64,000 nt of DNA from Diplocarpon mali (lineage: Eukaryota > Ascomycota > Leotiomycetes > Helotiales > Drepanopezizaceae). The DNA is taken from contig JAENRP010000021.1 of assembly GCA_024741835.1 (NCBI GenBank), forward strand, positions 186,001 to 250,000, in the 5' to 3' direction. Positions within the stretch are counted from its first letter, which is position 1, and the number at the start of each line of letters is the position of its first letter. The notes below the pieces were generated by a model. The model was not told where the DNA came from. It saw nothing but the letters and a program-made list of their open reading frames with translations, and made no database searches. Positions 33,189 through 44,961 of the stretch are shown one piece after another. The position numbers were made by a program, and so were the translations under genes.

Positions 33189-35025
33189 CTAGACGCCCCT
33201 GCTCCACCATATCTTGCCAAAGCCTCTCTGCTGCCTCTCCCTCCGCGCCGCCTCGTCCTGGAAATCCTCGCGCGCGATCCGCTCCCCGGGCCCGTTCCCA
33301 GCCAGCCTCAGAGCCACGGTAAGAACGACGCTACTCGCGATGCTCGCCCCCAGGATCCCCACCATGGTCAAGTTGCTCTTCCGGTACTGCGTCGGGCCCT
33401 TCTTCGCATCCTCTGGCCAGCCCGTGTACAAGGCATACGTGGTGACCACGCTCCCGAGGTTCCCCAGCCCGGAGATCAGCGCGGCGGCCGCGGCGACGCC
33501 CACCTCGCCGTGGCGCTGCTGGAAGATCTCGTTGCCCCAGGTCATGCAGATGGGCACTGTAGGGCCCAGCCCGAACCCGACGAGCAGGAGCCCGCCGTAG
33601 CGCGACCAGGGCTGGGACCGCGGCGCGAAGGTCGTGACCAGCAGGCCGGTGATCTGGATCAGTACTGCGAGGGAGAAGAAGAGAGCGCGGTGGTGGTGGA
33701 AGCGGTCGGAGATGGGGGTGATGAGGAGGATGGCTATGAGGTCCATCTTTTTGCGAGGTTCTTTTCAGCTGTATTCTGAGAAAGTGGAAGGGGAGGGGGA
33801 CTTACGATCCAGATTGGCGCGGAGAGTAAGCTGAGCGTTGTGCCCGAGAAGGTTGAGTTGATGCCGGATATGATGATGGTTGAGTAGAGCTGGACGCCGA
33901 ACCCGACGCCGACCACGCCGAAGTACATGATGATGAGCGGCCACAGGCGCCAGTCGATAACGACGTGCGCCAGGTCCTTCAGGTTCCACGGCCTGGGGTG
34001 GTAGACTCGGGTCAGATCCCTGTAGTGTATCTCTGCGTCTTCGCCTTTGAGGATGGGAGGCGAGGCGGGTATCCATCTCGTCGCCCCAGTCCGGGCCTGC
34101 GTTGCTGCTGGCGGTAACGGGCGGTCTGGAAGCCACCAGAGGAGGACGACGCCGAGGACTACGGCGCAGAGACCCCAGAGGAGGAACATCCACTGGAAAC
34201 CGACCAGACCACCCAAGCCGTCCATTTCCTGGAAGCCGGCAGAGACGAGACCAACTACTGCGGCGGAGACCTGGGATGCGGTGAAGTAGTAACCGATCCG
34301 CTGGCCTGTCCTGGAGGGAGGGTAGAAGAGGGTGAGGTAGTAGGACATGCCTGGCCAGAGACCTGCGATCACCACCCCTAGCAGGAATCTGAGAAGGCTG
34401 CACGCAATCAGTATCTATCTGGCTCCGCTAGAGGAAGTAGACGCGGACAGGAGGCTCCACGCAGCTTGCACGGCAGCGAAACAGGCGCCGATTAGCCCAA
34501 CTGCAAACACGATCCTCGCCATCCACACCCTCGGGCTGAGCTTCGTCATGACGAGACTGGAGGGCAGGTTGAAGACCACGTAGGCCACGTAGAAGAGGGC
34601 GAGAGCGGTCGAGGTCTCTTTTGCGGTCAGGTGCAGGCGTTGCATGAGGTTGTGACCCGATGCCGTGTTCATGGTTTGAGCGAGGCCGATGTTGGAACGG
34701 ATAGCCGAGCAGAGGAAGTAGAGGGCCCAGAAAGCTGCAGCTTGTCAGCAGCTGGCCAGATATAAGCATCGCAAGTCACACATCTGTGGAGTCATACCCG
34801 GGATGATGCGGCGGTCGATTCTCCTAACGTCTTGCTTTAGCAGGAAATCCCTTGGTCTGAGAGGTGTGAAGCATACCTATATACTTTCTCAATCCTCGCC
34901 AGATCAACACCTACCCCGTCCTCACTGCCACCAGAAGTCTTGCTCCCGCCAGCAGCTCGCGCGGAGTCGGGTTGCTCGTCGCCATACACCCCCACTATCT
35001 TGCCATCTACAACAAGACCTGCCAT
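33189..35025 (-). CDS. MFS permease of the anion:cation symporter (Dal5/Tna1-like) family
   Basis: Twelve-helix plasma-membrane transporter for an organic anion. The family includes allantoate, nicotinate, pantothenate and other permeases, and the substrate cannot be told from sequence. Exons: 35025-34877, 34823-34798 (26 nt), 34734-34443, 34397-33806 and 33746-33189, giving 538 residues. Evidence: KVYRRIDRRIIPAFWALYFLCSAIRSNIGLAQTM (family start, split over three exons), LVMTKLSPRVWMARI in loop 2-3, FLLGVVIAGLWPGMSYYLTLFYPP with the GxxPG motif, a long central loop, then six more hydrophobic helices and a basic tail. The third intron (34398-34442, 45 nt) has a weak GTCTAC donor but preserves phase. 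It is neighbour to a urea transporter on the same strand. Confidence 0.85.
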
Positions 35026-37778
35026 TGCGCCCGGAGCGCGACTGAGAAGCAATGGAAGCGCGTGCCGCCAGCCTCGCGGATCGGGTAAGCCTGGTTGTTG
35101 TTGACAATGTAGCAGCGCGGGTTTTGGCTCGTGCACATCACGATACTCGGGCGAGGAAGAAAATGAATGAGGGTTGAGATTTGTGGTGAGGTCGAGGTCG
35201 CTTAGATCCTGGGCTGGTTCCTTCGGCGCTAGGGAGGGCTGTTGGGACTATCTGGACATCTCCTCTTGTAGCTTCATGATTGTAAACAATTCTTGCCTCT
35301 GTTTGAGTCTTACTATTGTACTTAGTCGTGGTCTGCGCTGCTTTTGCTCAGAGGTGTGTCGTGGAGAGGCGTTCGCTTATCTCTTGCAAAGACAGGAAGC
35401 CGGATTGATCAGTTGGAAGCAGGTGTGAAGAGTAGGTACATGGGGCATCTCGAATGGAATCAAGATATCTTTACACTCTCTCTTATAGTCTCTCTACTTC
35501 GTAGCTGCTTCCTTGTTGCACTCATACGAGATCCACAACAAATTCAAATCACGCTTAGTATATACACGTGACTTTATCAGAAACTATTTACCCCGGCATC
35601 TCCAGGCGTCTGAGATGGATTTGGGAAAAGATAGCAGGTAAAGCTCCTTTCCGAATCTTGACTTATTCTTACGATGCATTTATAGTGCACGGGCGAGATC
35701 TCGTACGATTTGCAGCCATGCAACGCAGTCCCCTAGGTCTACTCTCAAAGGCAAGACACGCTCCTCAACCAAACCCAAGTCCGAGCCAGCGCACCAAAGC
35801 ACCGTCAGATATCCGCGCCTTTCTCAAAAGCCCGCCGGGCTCAAGGATACGAGGTGTTTCCAGGGAGGCGGGATTAAGCGAGGGGAGTCTGCGAAGGAGA
35901 GGTGATATTGCTGCATTCGTTGGCGGCCGTGGGATTCGTGTTTGTTCTGCGTATGGAGTGCGTATGCTGTAGCTGTGATTGTTGCACCTGGATATCAAGC
36001 TCTTGACCAGGGGATTCGCGACATATTCTGAATGATACTAGGCCGAAGTAAACAACGCAGGAACGCTGCATGTTTCGAGCATCACGTACCGCTAGATCTT
36101 CTACAATTCTGGCGCCGTGACTTGAGTTGAGAATTGAGAACTCCCCAGGTCCTCCCGAGGTAAACAATACCCGACGTATACGGTACGATACTGCTGAGTC
36201 GTCGGGGAGATGTTCGCTGACACGTAAATGCGGCCAGCATGTGAGAGGAGACTTGTTAACAATGTGACCTGAAAGATTTCATTCGCATAGAACACAGCAA
36301 TGATGAGGATGATATCTACCAGATAGTCTTCGCCGCCCAAGTAAGCTCCTACTCAAACGCAAACACTAGATTCCAACCTAGCTTGCGCCTCGCTTGAGAA
36401 TAGAGGGTCAAGTTCCCTTTGCACATACCTGCTATACTCGCTTTGAGGAAAGCTGATCAATAGTGGCTCGTAATATCAATCTGAACTGTAAGAAGTATGG
36501 GGATTGAGAGCGCCATCATGTTAACAAAGATTCCCCTAGGAGCATTCACCTCTCATCTCTCAGCTCAAACCTTACGACGTTACAGCAACAGCCCTAGTCC
36601 GTATTAGCAGAAAAGCAGATATCAATTCAATCCAATAGCCAGAATCGAAAGAGAGAAAAATAAGAAAATTGAAAATTGAAAAATTAAAAACTTGTAAGCT
36701 CCCCTCCCCTTTTTGACAATCAGCCAATGGATCCCTTTCAGTCTTCTCATCAAGCACTACACTCCACCTAAGCGTATCCGCAAACAATTCTTCGAGCCAA
36801 ACTCCCCCCTCACCTATCCACATTGAAGACCAGACCCTCGTCGAAACCACACCCACACTCATACCCACCCCAAATCATCCACCATCTAAATTGTAAAATC
36901 CACCCAGCTAAGAATCGCCAAATATACATACCTGTAAGAGCAAACCTCTCGAAGCCCGGTGTGAGATGACTCGAAACATCGAATCGCTGGTACCGCTCTC
37001 TCTCTATAGACCACAGCGATTGCTAGATCGAAAAACACGCCTCTCACCGCGGGAGATAGGCGGGGCTCGACTGCATGTGGTTTGATCGCGTATGAGCTGA
37101 TCGGTCGGAGCGTGTATGTCGATGTACTTAGACATAGATATAATATACTGTGGTTGTGTGGGATGGCTGCTCATAGAAATGACGTGAGGTTTGATGTGCA
37201 TATGCTTCTGAGAGATACACTGCGAGCTGTAGGGAGTATGGAAGTCCCTTTTTTTCCCTTCTCTCTTCTCGTTGTGGAACGGCGGCGGGTTCGTAGCAAT
37301 GCCCGCTAAGTTTGCTAGTCGGTGCCCTGGAGTCTAGAAAGTCAATAGACAGACGAAGCTGTATTTCTCTTCTCACCTCTGGGTCTCAGGTTCTGTTCCA
37401 GGGCAGAGAGCGACAGCCAGAGCCAGATTTCACCTAAGCCAAACAAATCTTCCATACAAATGCGATTGAATCCCAGTGGCTAGTCAGCTTGACTTCAGAT
37501 AATCTTCACTGTATACGAGGGATAGTTTTGCTACCGAACAAGACTTGGCCTCGAGATTAGTGATTTTGAGATTACGATGTCAATTTCGAGTTCGACGTCG
37601 GTTGAGCTTTCAAGAGGAATTCGAAGAAAAGAAATCATAAAGGAGAATCGTGCATTGCCTAGCCGGGCGCCTGGTAACACGAGACAGTGGTATCATCCCC
37701 GCGTGTCCTATCTGGCAAACAAAATCATATTTCACCCCCTAAGATGCAACTTCCACCCCACAGCCCAGGCGTATCACC
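35026..37778. other. Intergenic, no gene seen
   Basis: 2.75 kb upstream of the permease and downstream of the urea transporter gene. CTTATC at 35376-35381 (GATAAG on the other strand) and TTATCA at 35574-35579 are possible GATA-factor sites for the permease. The frame 35568-35972 begins hydrophilic and Arg-rich and resembles no family. 36.3-37.3 kb is AT-richer with only short frames. Confidence 0.45.
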
Positions 37779-40103
37779 CTAAGCCACCTTATCCCCAACT
37801 ACGCCGCCGACCTTCTCGTCCGCCACAGGAGGGGTCTCGACCCCGGCGCCCTTGCCCTCGGCATACGTCGCCTCGGGCCGGTGGAATCGCGAAGGGTGCT
37901 GCTTGCCCGTGATATCCAGCCAGATGCTCGTGAGCGTAGACCACAGCTCCCTGCGGCCCTCCCAGACCGGGAAGACGCCCACGCACAGCAGGCTCCCGAG
38001 CAGCCAGAAGATGCCGACGACCACCCAGCCCGCGAAGAACTTTTCGGTAAACACGTAGCCTGTGCCGTACATCGGCATCGGCCAGAGGACCAGCAGCGCA
38101 AGCGTGAGCACGACGGTCATGCCCTTGGCGAGCGTGGACGCGCGCAGGAGGTTGCGCTGCTCTAGCGCCAAATCGGCGGCCGAGGTCGACGCCTCGCCCG
38201 GGACAAGCTCGAGGTCGAGGTGCGCCTCTGCTGCGAAGTCGTGGTCGTCGCCCTTGCGGATCGCGGCCATAGACGCCCAGTCGTAGTGGTCGAGCCCGAA
38301 GATCAGCGTGAAGAGCGGCGTGAAGATCAGAGGAGAGAGCAGCGCCATCACGTTTCCAGCGAGCATGGGGTCGTTGGAGCCGGTGCATGCAACGTCGAGC
38401 TTCCCGCAAGTCTTGGATGCCGTTACGAGCCAGGTGATGAGTGCACAGGCGAGACCACATGGCGGGGTGAGCGTCGCGGCCCATTTATTGTGGCCGGCCC
38501 ACATGAGTGTCAAGGTCGCTGGGATGACTGCCGAGGAGATTATGACACCCATCATCACGTACAGGTAGCCCATGGAGATCCCGGCGTAATGCACTAGGAC
38601 AATTAGCACATGGTATTTAAATTCCGCTGCGAGATAGACTTACAGCCGACGGAGAACGAAGCCATGAACAGCCCGAACCCGACAACCATCGCATGCGACA
38701 TGTAGATCAATCGCTTGCCACTGGCGTCCGGGCGAAGGTAGGTCTGATAGATATCATACGTGAAGATCGAAGAGACGGCGATGAGCTCGGCCGAGGACGC
38801 AGATGTGACGGCCATGAACACAATCAGCAGCGTGCATACGGCTCCACCGGATCCAAGCAGGGCCACGGCGGCATATGGTAACACGAGACCGGCGGATACA
38901 TCTGCGTCGGACATGCGTTCTGGGAACGTGGGAAAAGCTGCGTTGCCCTCAAGCGCCAGCCCTGCGAGACCCATGGTCGTGGCGCAGAGCCATGGGATGG
39001 CGAACCAGGAGATACCGCCCATGATGTAGCCAGGTAGGGCGTGTACCGGGGAAGCGGCAATCGCCTTGTTGTAGTACCCGTTGTCAAGAAACACACTGTC
39101 AGAGGTTAGAGGCGATCTAGGCATACGAGGACGACGACCTACGTTCCAAAGTTTCCCACGATGTTAATGACGAAGAAGATGGCTCCCTCTTTTGATCGCA
39201 TGGTGAGATAACTACCCCCAGCGTTACCCTTGACTGGGTGGTCGGCAGCAGCTGTGACCAGGAGGTCGAAAACGGATTTGGGCGAGCCGAGAACATCGCT
39301 GGTGGCGTAGGTGGTAAAGGCGAAGATGAGGATGATGATGAGCAAAATGAATGTGTGAACCCTGATATCTGGTCAGAACATGTCATCTGAATGGGATGTG
39401 CACGTAACTCACCAGTCTGTCAAAAAGGTGGCCTTGATACCTCCAAACATAGTGTAGAGAACTACACCCAAGGGTAGCAAGAAACAGGCTGCGGCGGTCG
39501 GCATGCCAGTTAACGAGGAGACGACGGCCGAGCCGCCCGTCAACAGCATGGCTGTAACCAGGATGTTTGTCATCAAGCCGAAAACGATGAAGACGCAATG
39601 AGCTGGGGTTCCATATCTCGCTCGGATCACCTCCAGGAAAGTCTGTCCCTATCAGCCCAGCCCCAGCCCGAGCTCAATTCTGCGACTGCAACTCACATGA
39701 GCATTTGGCGCTCTCCTCTTCAACTCAATGGCAATCGTTGCAAACAGCAGGATCTGGACGGTAGCTCCGCTGGCATACCAGAACGGACCCGAAACCCCGT
39801 AGCGGTATGCGATCCCCGATGATTGCAAGAGCGTCGCTGCCCAGGTCCAGGAGGATACGACGGCAGAGGCCACGAGCCCGGATTTCACCGTCCTCCCAGC
39901 GGTACTGAACATCTCGGAGGTTTGGAGCTCATGATTGTACCGTTTGAGGATCCACGTAACGAGGATCTGGTCCTGTTAGAGTTGATCTGGGGACGTGGGG
40001 TCAAAGGTGCTACGCAGCTTACCATGCCCAGGGCAAACACGGTGCCCAGACCGAGGACAATTCCATATCCCCAGCCAACATTGAGGGGCGGGGCAATAGG
40101 CAT
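37779..40103 (-). CDS. dur3: Urea active transporter (DUR3-type sodium:solute symporter family)
   Basis: Plasma-membrane proton-driven urea (and possibly polyamine) uptake. Exons: 40103-40023, 39972-39697, 39642-39413, 39361-39143, 39095-38644 and 38593-37779, giving 690 residues. All five introns are 47-54 nt with good donors (GTAAGC, GTGAGT, GTGAGT, GTAGGT, GTAAGT). Evidence: [22 protein letters not shown] (helix 1), [53 protein letters not shown] segment (here [13 protein letters not shown]), [30 protein letters not shown] and [18 protein letters not shown]. The C-terminal loop holds [20 protein letters not shown]. About 14-15 hydrophobic helices, matching the family. Upstream GATAAG sites fit AreA-type nitrogen control. 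Confidence 0.93.
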
Positions 40104-40126
40104 CTTGGTGTTTTTTTCGGGGAGGG

Positions 40127-40134
40127 NNNNNNNN
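40127..40134. other. Eight undetermined bases (N)
   Basis: A run of eight N starting 24 bp upstream of the dur3 start codon, beside a G-rich run. It marks an unresolved base call or a closed assembly gap in the 5' UTR/promoter. Confidence 1.
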
Positions 40135-40581
40135 TCAATTCAGTCGAGGGCGTGCGAATGTCGGATAGATATATATATGTACATATATATGCAGCCGGCT
40201 GGTCTGTAGAACGTGGGTACAGGGAGGGCAAGCTGATATACGTGCGCCAGGCTACCAGACTTCAGTCGATGCATGCGAGGCTGCTGCATGCGAGGCGGAT
40301 GCACGCGAAGTCGATGCAATGCGATGCGGCAGGAAAGCTGTTCTCTCCCCACCAGAGACAAGAAATCAGATGGCAAGGAAAGCAAGAGGATGATCTCCGC
40401 CTGCTCGACCTCCATGCATGCAACGCTATGCCCGACCCCGACCCGGGCAGCGCTCCATCATGCCGGACTGGAGACACGGCAGCATATCTCGACATCCGGG
40501 GAGATGGGAGCCTCGACGACTCGGGAGGTGGTCGCTGTGCTGTCAGAGAGGAATCGTAGGATGCCAGAGGCTTGACCAGCA

Positions 40582-40828
40582 GATAAGAACAGCCTGGTCC
40601 GGGCAGAGATAGTGATGTTGTCGGACGCCATTGGGGGAAGCGAGACACGATCTACCGAGGATTCTGTGTATTCTATCGTAGTGTAGTGCGCCGTGCTGCG
40701 GGCAGTTGTGCGGCACTGCTGATTCGCTGGAGATGTGTTGATAATGATAAGAACTGCTGGCCAAGCATTCTCGAGCGGTTCGGGGGTAAATCGATATTGC
40801 TTGGTGGTCTGGCGGCTGCCGAGATAAG
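40582..40828. promoter_or_regulatory. Cluster of GATAAG sites upstream of dur3
   Basis: GATAAG occurs at 40582-40587, 40746-40751 and 40823-40828, with GATAAT at 40740-40745 directly before the second. This is the recognition core of fungal GATA factors such as AreA/Nit2. They lie 480-725 bp upstream of the urea transporter start, and paired sites are typical of nitrogen-regulated promoters. Function is inferred. Confidence 0.5.
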
Positions 40829-41365
40829 AGAGTATAGAGAGGGGAGAGGGGAGAGGGGAGGCTGGGCGAGACTTGCGAGGCTTGCGTGGGGATGAGATGG
40901 GGAGAGATGAGGGGAGGGAAAGAAGAGAGAACGGGAGAGAGATGGAGATGGGAGAGAGATAGAGATGTGAGGGAGATGGAGATGTGAGGGAGATGGAGAT
41001 GTGACGAGGGAGAGGAGGAGGAGGATGTGCAGGAGAGAAAAGGAAGATGAAAAGGCGGTCCGACGAGAGCAGAATTTTCATCCCTCTGACCGCCCTGCGA
41101 AGTGCGAGGGGACGCTCTTCGCAGCCAACCTGTATGGCAGTGCCTACATGGATATATATATCTCATAAACATCTAAGATTCTATACCCGTCCAGTGAGCA
41201 GAAGTCGGTTTTATTGTATTAAATTAGAGGTAATTGTCTGTCTGCATGTCGCAGCCCTTCAGCCCCTCCCATCCCATCCAACGTCATCTATTCCAAACGG
41301 CCCGCTTGCAGACCGAAAAGCAGGACTCTCGATATTTTCAAGAGATGCTTCGTCCCGAGTTACAT

Positions 41366-41410
41366 CCTCTCCTCTCCTCTCCTCTCCTCTCCTCTCCTCT
41401 CCTCTCCTCT
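41366..41410. repeat. (CCTCT)9 microsatellite
   Basis: Nine perfect CCTCT units, then CCGCT. Glu/Arg-rich antisense frames over it are artefacts. Confidence 0.97.
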
Positions 41411-44298
41411 CCGCTGCAGAGTACCGAACGGCCGGGTTGGAAGGAAAGAAAAAAGGGAGAGCGAAACTCGGTCTTGAAGTCGACGACACGGCTCGAAGAA
41501 GCCTGCCTGGCAGCGTGGGAAGCGTCACTCTCCGAATAAGTGATTGATGGTTGATAACCTGGCTGATCATTCACCTGATGAGTGAGCTGCTCTATTCGCA
41601 GACTGACTGATCGATTGACTTTCGAACATTCTCGCATCTGTCTTCAAGGTGCACCAGGTGCTGGGTTATTAGCTTCTCCGAATGGCTACCCACCGCTTGA
41701 TACTAAGACTGATAAGCGGGCATTAGGGGAGGACGAGAGAAGAGGGGAAGAGAGAGTTCTAGCCTGGATTGACGATGCGTCCCCAAGTGAGGGTGCGCGT
41801 CGTTATACACACTTTAGTTGCTGCCCGCTCGAGAAAGCTTCTGCGCTGTCTGGCCAGAGATCTCAGAGCGAGCTGGTCTGTTTTGGTGAGTTGAGTGATG
41901 CGGTGCGAGGTCGTGGCGCGGAGCAGGGAGATTATTATGCTCATGGCGATTGTTATCAGATTCACCTGCCTACCGACCTCGGGTAGCTGGTCGCATATGC
42001 ACAAACACGTGATATAGCCCCCCTATGGTGTCACGTGCACGAGAAGTCTAGGACTGTCCTGGGTCCGCGGTGGTTTTTAAGGGCAATGGCAGATAGTAGA
42101 GCAGACCTCACGCACAAAACCGAGACACAGAATCCTCGAGGAGCGGATACGCATGCGCGGGACAGTCATGCCGGCAACCTCACGGCGCCGTTATGTTCCT
42201 GTCTGGCTTTGCCTCTGCGCGTGATCCCATCGCATAGCTCAGGTGAAGTTTGCAGCCCCCTCCCCCAGGGCCGGTTTAATTATTGAAAGACTACACTGAA
42301 AAACACATTCGCCGGTGGCTTGCTCGGGTCAAATCCCGAGAACGATCGGAGCGACTCAAGTCTCTCTAAAGAGAAATTTTATGCTACAAGGCGATAGCGA
42401 AGCTGAAGCTTGCTATATCTAGACCAGTAAGCTCAGGATTCTGGCTGGAGGTGGTGAGCGTTTCGCTTCCGTTGGCATGTTTGGAAAAGGAGAGAATTAT
42501 ACCGGGGTCATAAGAAGACTCGATTCCGTCAAGCGTGAGTCGCGCCTTTGGACGAGAGAACTTGCTTACAATGATGTTCGACACCCGCGGCAAGGATATA
42601 TTCCAATACCAGTCCTGCGCTTCGATCTCGGTATCTGTGCGCTGTCTTGCTTTTCGTCACTTGCGCGACCTGCGTGGCCGAGCTGCGGAGTGTCTTGACG
42701 GTTTTCTTGAGGCGGGCGTAACAGAGAAACAGACCGACCGAAGTATTCTGACGTCTTTTCTATTTTCTCTTGTCGGGATCTAATTTGGCGTTCAGTGTGA
42801 GGGTGCATCTAGGTTCAGGAGCCACGCACGTATGTAGCGTCGATACCAGCTTCTCAATCAGAGCACTTGTTTCCGTGCTTGTTTCAACCAAGGCTCATGA
42901 GTTTGAGTGGAGATTGTTTCAGACACAAGTTAAGGTATCTGTGTTGTTTATTATCCCAGACTACTAATGAGCTGGAGCGTTGATGTTTCCTGGGTTCTAC
43001 AGCGAGAGTTATCCCTTGCTCATCTTTGAGTCTCTTTCCCTTTTGTGCAGCACATGATGGTTAACCCCTTTCCATGAGCGCATCGTCTATACTCTTGCTC
43101 TCAGCGCTCTAAGATACTCCTATGTCCATTTGATCGTCGTCCATCCCTTAAATTTCACACCCCTTGCTATTCTTGGCCTTCCCTACTGAGTTCTGTATCG
43201 AGGTCTGGCTTGAGCTATATTCCCACTGCTACACTGTATCATTAAATGGATATCCGAGGATTCTTGGCCTTGTTATAGTTCTTCCCTCGCCCCTCGTTAC
43301 GCTCTGCTGCAATAATGCCCACCACGCAAGGATGGGGCACAGTATTGCTACCACGCGACTCATCACTTCAGGTCTCGAGGCTCTCGCTGGAGACTCGGAT
43401 GCATGTTCGAGTCCACCATGGTCAATCTCTACATATTTCGAGCACAGGCATGGCATGCCATCTTCCTCATGGTCAGAACTATGACATTGTTTTGCTGTTT
43501 GTTAAAATCTCAAGGCTGAGGTCCTGAGAACGCATAAGGTAATAGCTTAGGAAATAAAACAAATGCTTCAATTATATGAGATAAAATCCAACGTGTATTC
43601 CGGCTACGTGTGCACGAAGAATGATAAAATAGACGGATCCAGAGAATGCAACATTTTGCTCTTACACGCCACCGTGACCCGGTAACCTTACTGCAGCTTC
43701 AAAGAGATATTTTCCGCTTCTCGAAGCTTCTCGCCGTCTACAATACTCGTCCAGAGACGGGAAAGCGGCAACTCCCGCCACGATTATTTTGATTTGCTGC
43801 TGATCCGGGTGGTACTTCTGTTCGAGGTTTGACCACACAGCGTCAGGTAATCTCAGAAGCCCGCATAGAGATCTACGGAGAGGCCGACGTGAATAAACAA
43901 AGCCCGGCGGAAATATTGAGACATGTCTACCGGCAGCGATGGCCACGGTTCGCTTATTTAGCCGAGCGTCCCCCCTGAATCTACGATCCTCGAAAGACCT
44001 CTTTATTGATTGAAGACAGGCCAATAAAAGAAGTGAAATATTGAAGAGAGGAGCCGCAACATGTGGCGATATTGTGTTGTATATAACAGCTGCCGCAGAC
44101 GCCCGCAGTACATCATCATCAACTGCCATTCTGCACTTCCTTTCTATCTGCTATCAGCTTCAGCGCCGGCCGCTCTTACCATCTTCTTCATTTTTAATAC
44201 GAAAAGATCTGTCTCTTTCATAATTCTCGTATCACTCGCCATATCCCAGCAGCAATCTCCGCATCAACATCCATCGAACATCGATCCGTCCACTCACT

Positions 44299-44961
44299 AT
44301 GCCACCCGCGTGCTTCCTCGTCCCTACCACCTCCCTGAAGCGCGCGCCCATCCTCCGCACGCACGCATGGATACCGCTCGGGCACACGCCCGCCGAGGTA
44401 CGCACCCGACTCCTGTCCAACGAGACCTCCGCCGTCGCGACATCCGTGGGCAGATTCTACCACCGCGGCTTCCAGGACCTCGCGCTGCGCGTCGCCGGCC
44501 AGACCCCGGAGGACCTACTCGAGGCGTACTTCCACTCCTTCAACTCTTTGTTCTTCTTCAACGCCCTGACGGTCGAGTTCTGCCGGTTTGCGCTGATGCC
44601 GCGGCTGAGCGAGCAATGGCGTACAAACTTCGGGGCGCGGGGAGAGAGTAGGAGGGGCGTGCTTCTCAAGCGGGAGCAAGAGGGCTTGGAAAGTAGGGCG
44701 GAAATAGAGGTTGGGATCTTGGTGTTTGAGAGGCCTGAGTTGGTGGATGATGAAGAAAGGCTGAGATCGTACCTGGGGGCGATGTTGAGGGAGATGATCT
44801 GGGCGTTTGTGGTGGTGTATACTTGTTGTTGCCCGATTTGCGAGGACGGAGACGGGGGAAGATGTAGACAAGAGACGTGGCGAGCTGTTGCGGTGCGCGT
44901 CGAGCTGTTTGCAAAGGAGAAGCTGGGTTTGGACTTGAATGTTATTGGGGATGGTGTGTGA
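44299..44961 (+). CDS. SprT-like domain protein lacking the HExxH zinc-protease motif
   Basis: Intronless, 220 residues. The arrangement matches fungal SprT-like proteins: an LxxYFxxxNxLFFFNAL helix-loop (here EAYFHSFNSLFFFNALTVEF), MPRLSEQW, an R...IEVGILVF strand, then the helix that carries HEMxHA in active members followed by YxCxC and a C-terminal VEL/LGLDL segment. Here the active-site helix reads LREMIWAFVVVYTCCCPIC: both His are replaced (Arg and Trp) and only Glu remains. The usual GHG/third ligand region is also not visible (it reads DGGRCRQETW). It would therefore not bind catalytic zinc and may be a scaffold or a decaying paralogue. The family assignment is from remembered pattern and is moderately sure. 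Confidence 0.6.
   Translation: MPPACFLVPTTSLKRAPILRTHAWIPLGHTPAEVRTRLLSNETSAVATSVGRFYHRGFQDLALRVAGQTPEDLLEAYFHSFNSLFFFNALTVEFCRFALMPRLSEQWRTNFGARGESRRGVLLKREQEGLESRAEIEVGILVFERPELVDDEERLRSYLGAMLREMIWAFVVVYTCCCPICEDGDGGRCRQETWRAVAVRVELFAKEKLGLDLNVIGDGV

Larger units (their letters stand above)
40104..44298. other. 4.2-kb intergenic region, simple repeats only
   Basis: Contains the N run, a patch of GATGCATGCGAGG-like imperfect repeats (40262-40330), GAGATGGAGATGTGAGG repeats (40920-41010), the CCTCT array, and otherwise short frames. 42.3-43.6 kb is unremarkable AT-richer sequence. A CACGTG lies at 42006-42011. No gene could be supported. Confidence 0.45.

Noticed and set aside
35568..35972. 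134-codon plus-strand open frame
   Set aside because: Arg/Ser-rich with no conserved pattern; lies in the upstream region of the permease gene.
42320..42350. Possible tRNA T-arm (CTCGGGTCAAATCCCGAG)
   Set aside because: The loop has one base too few for a TTCRANY loop, and no matching acceptor, D-arm or anticodon arm was found around it.
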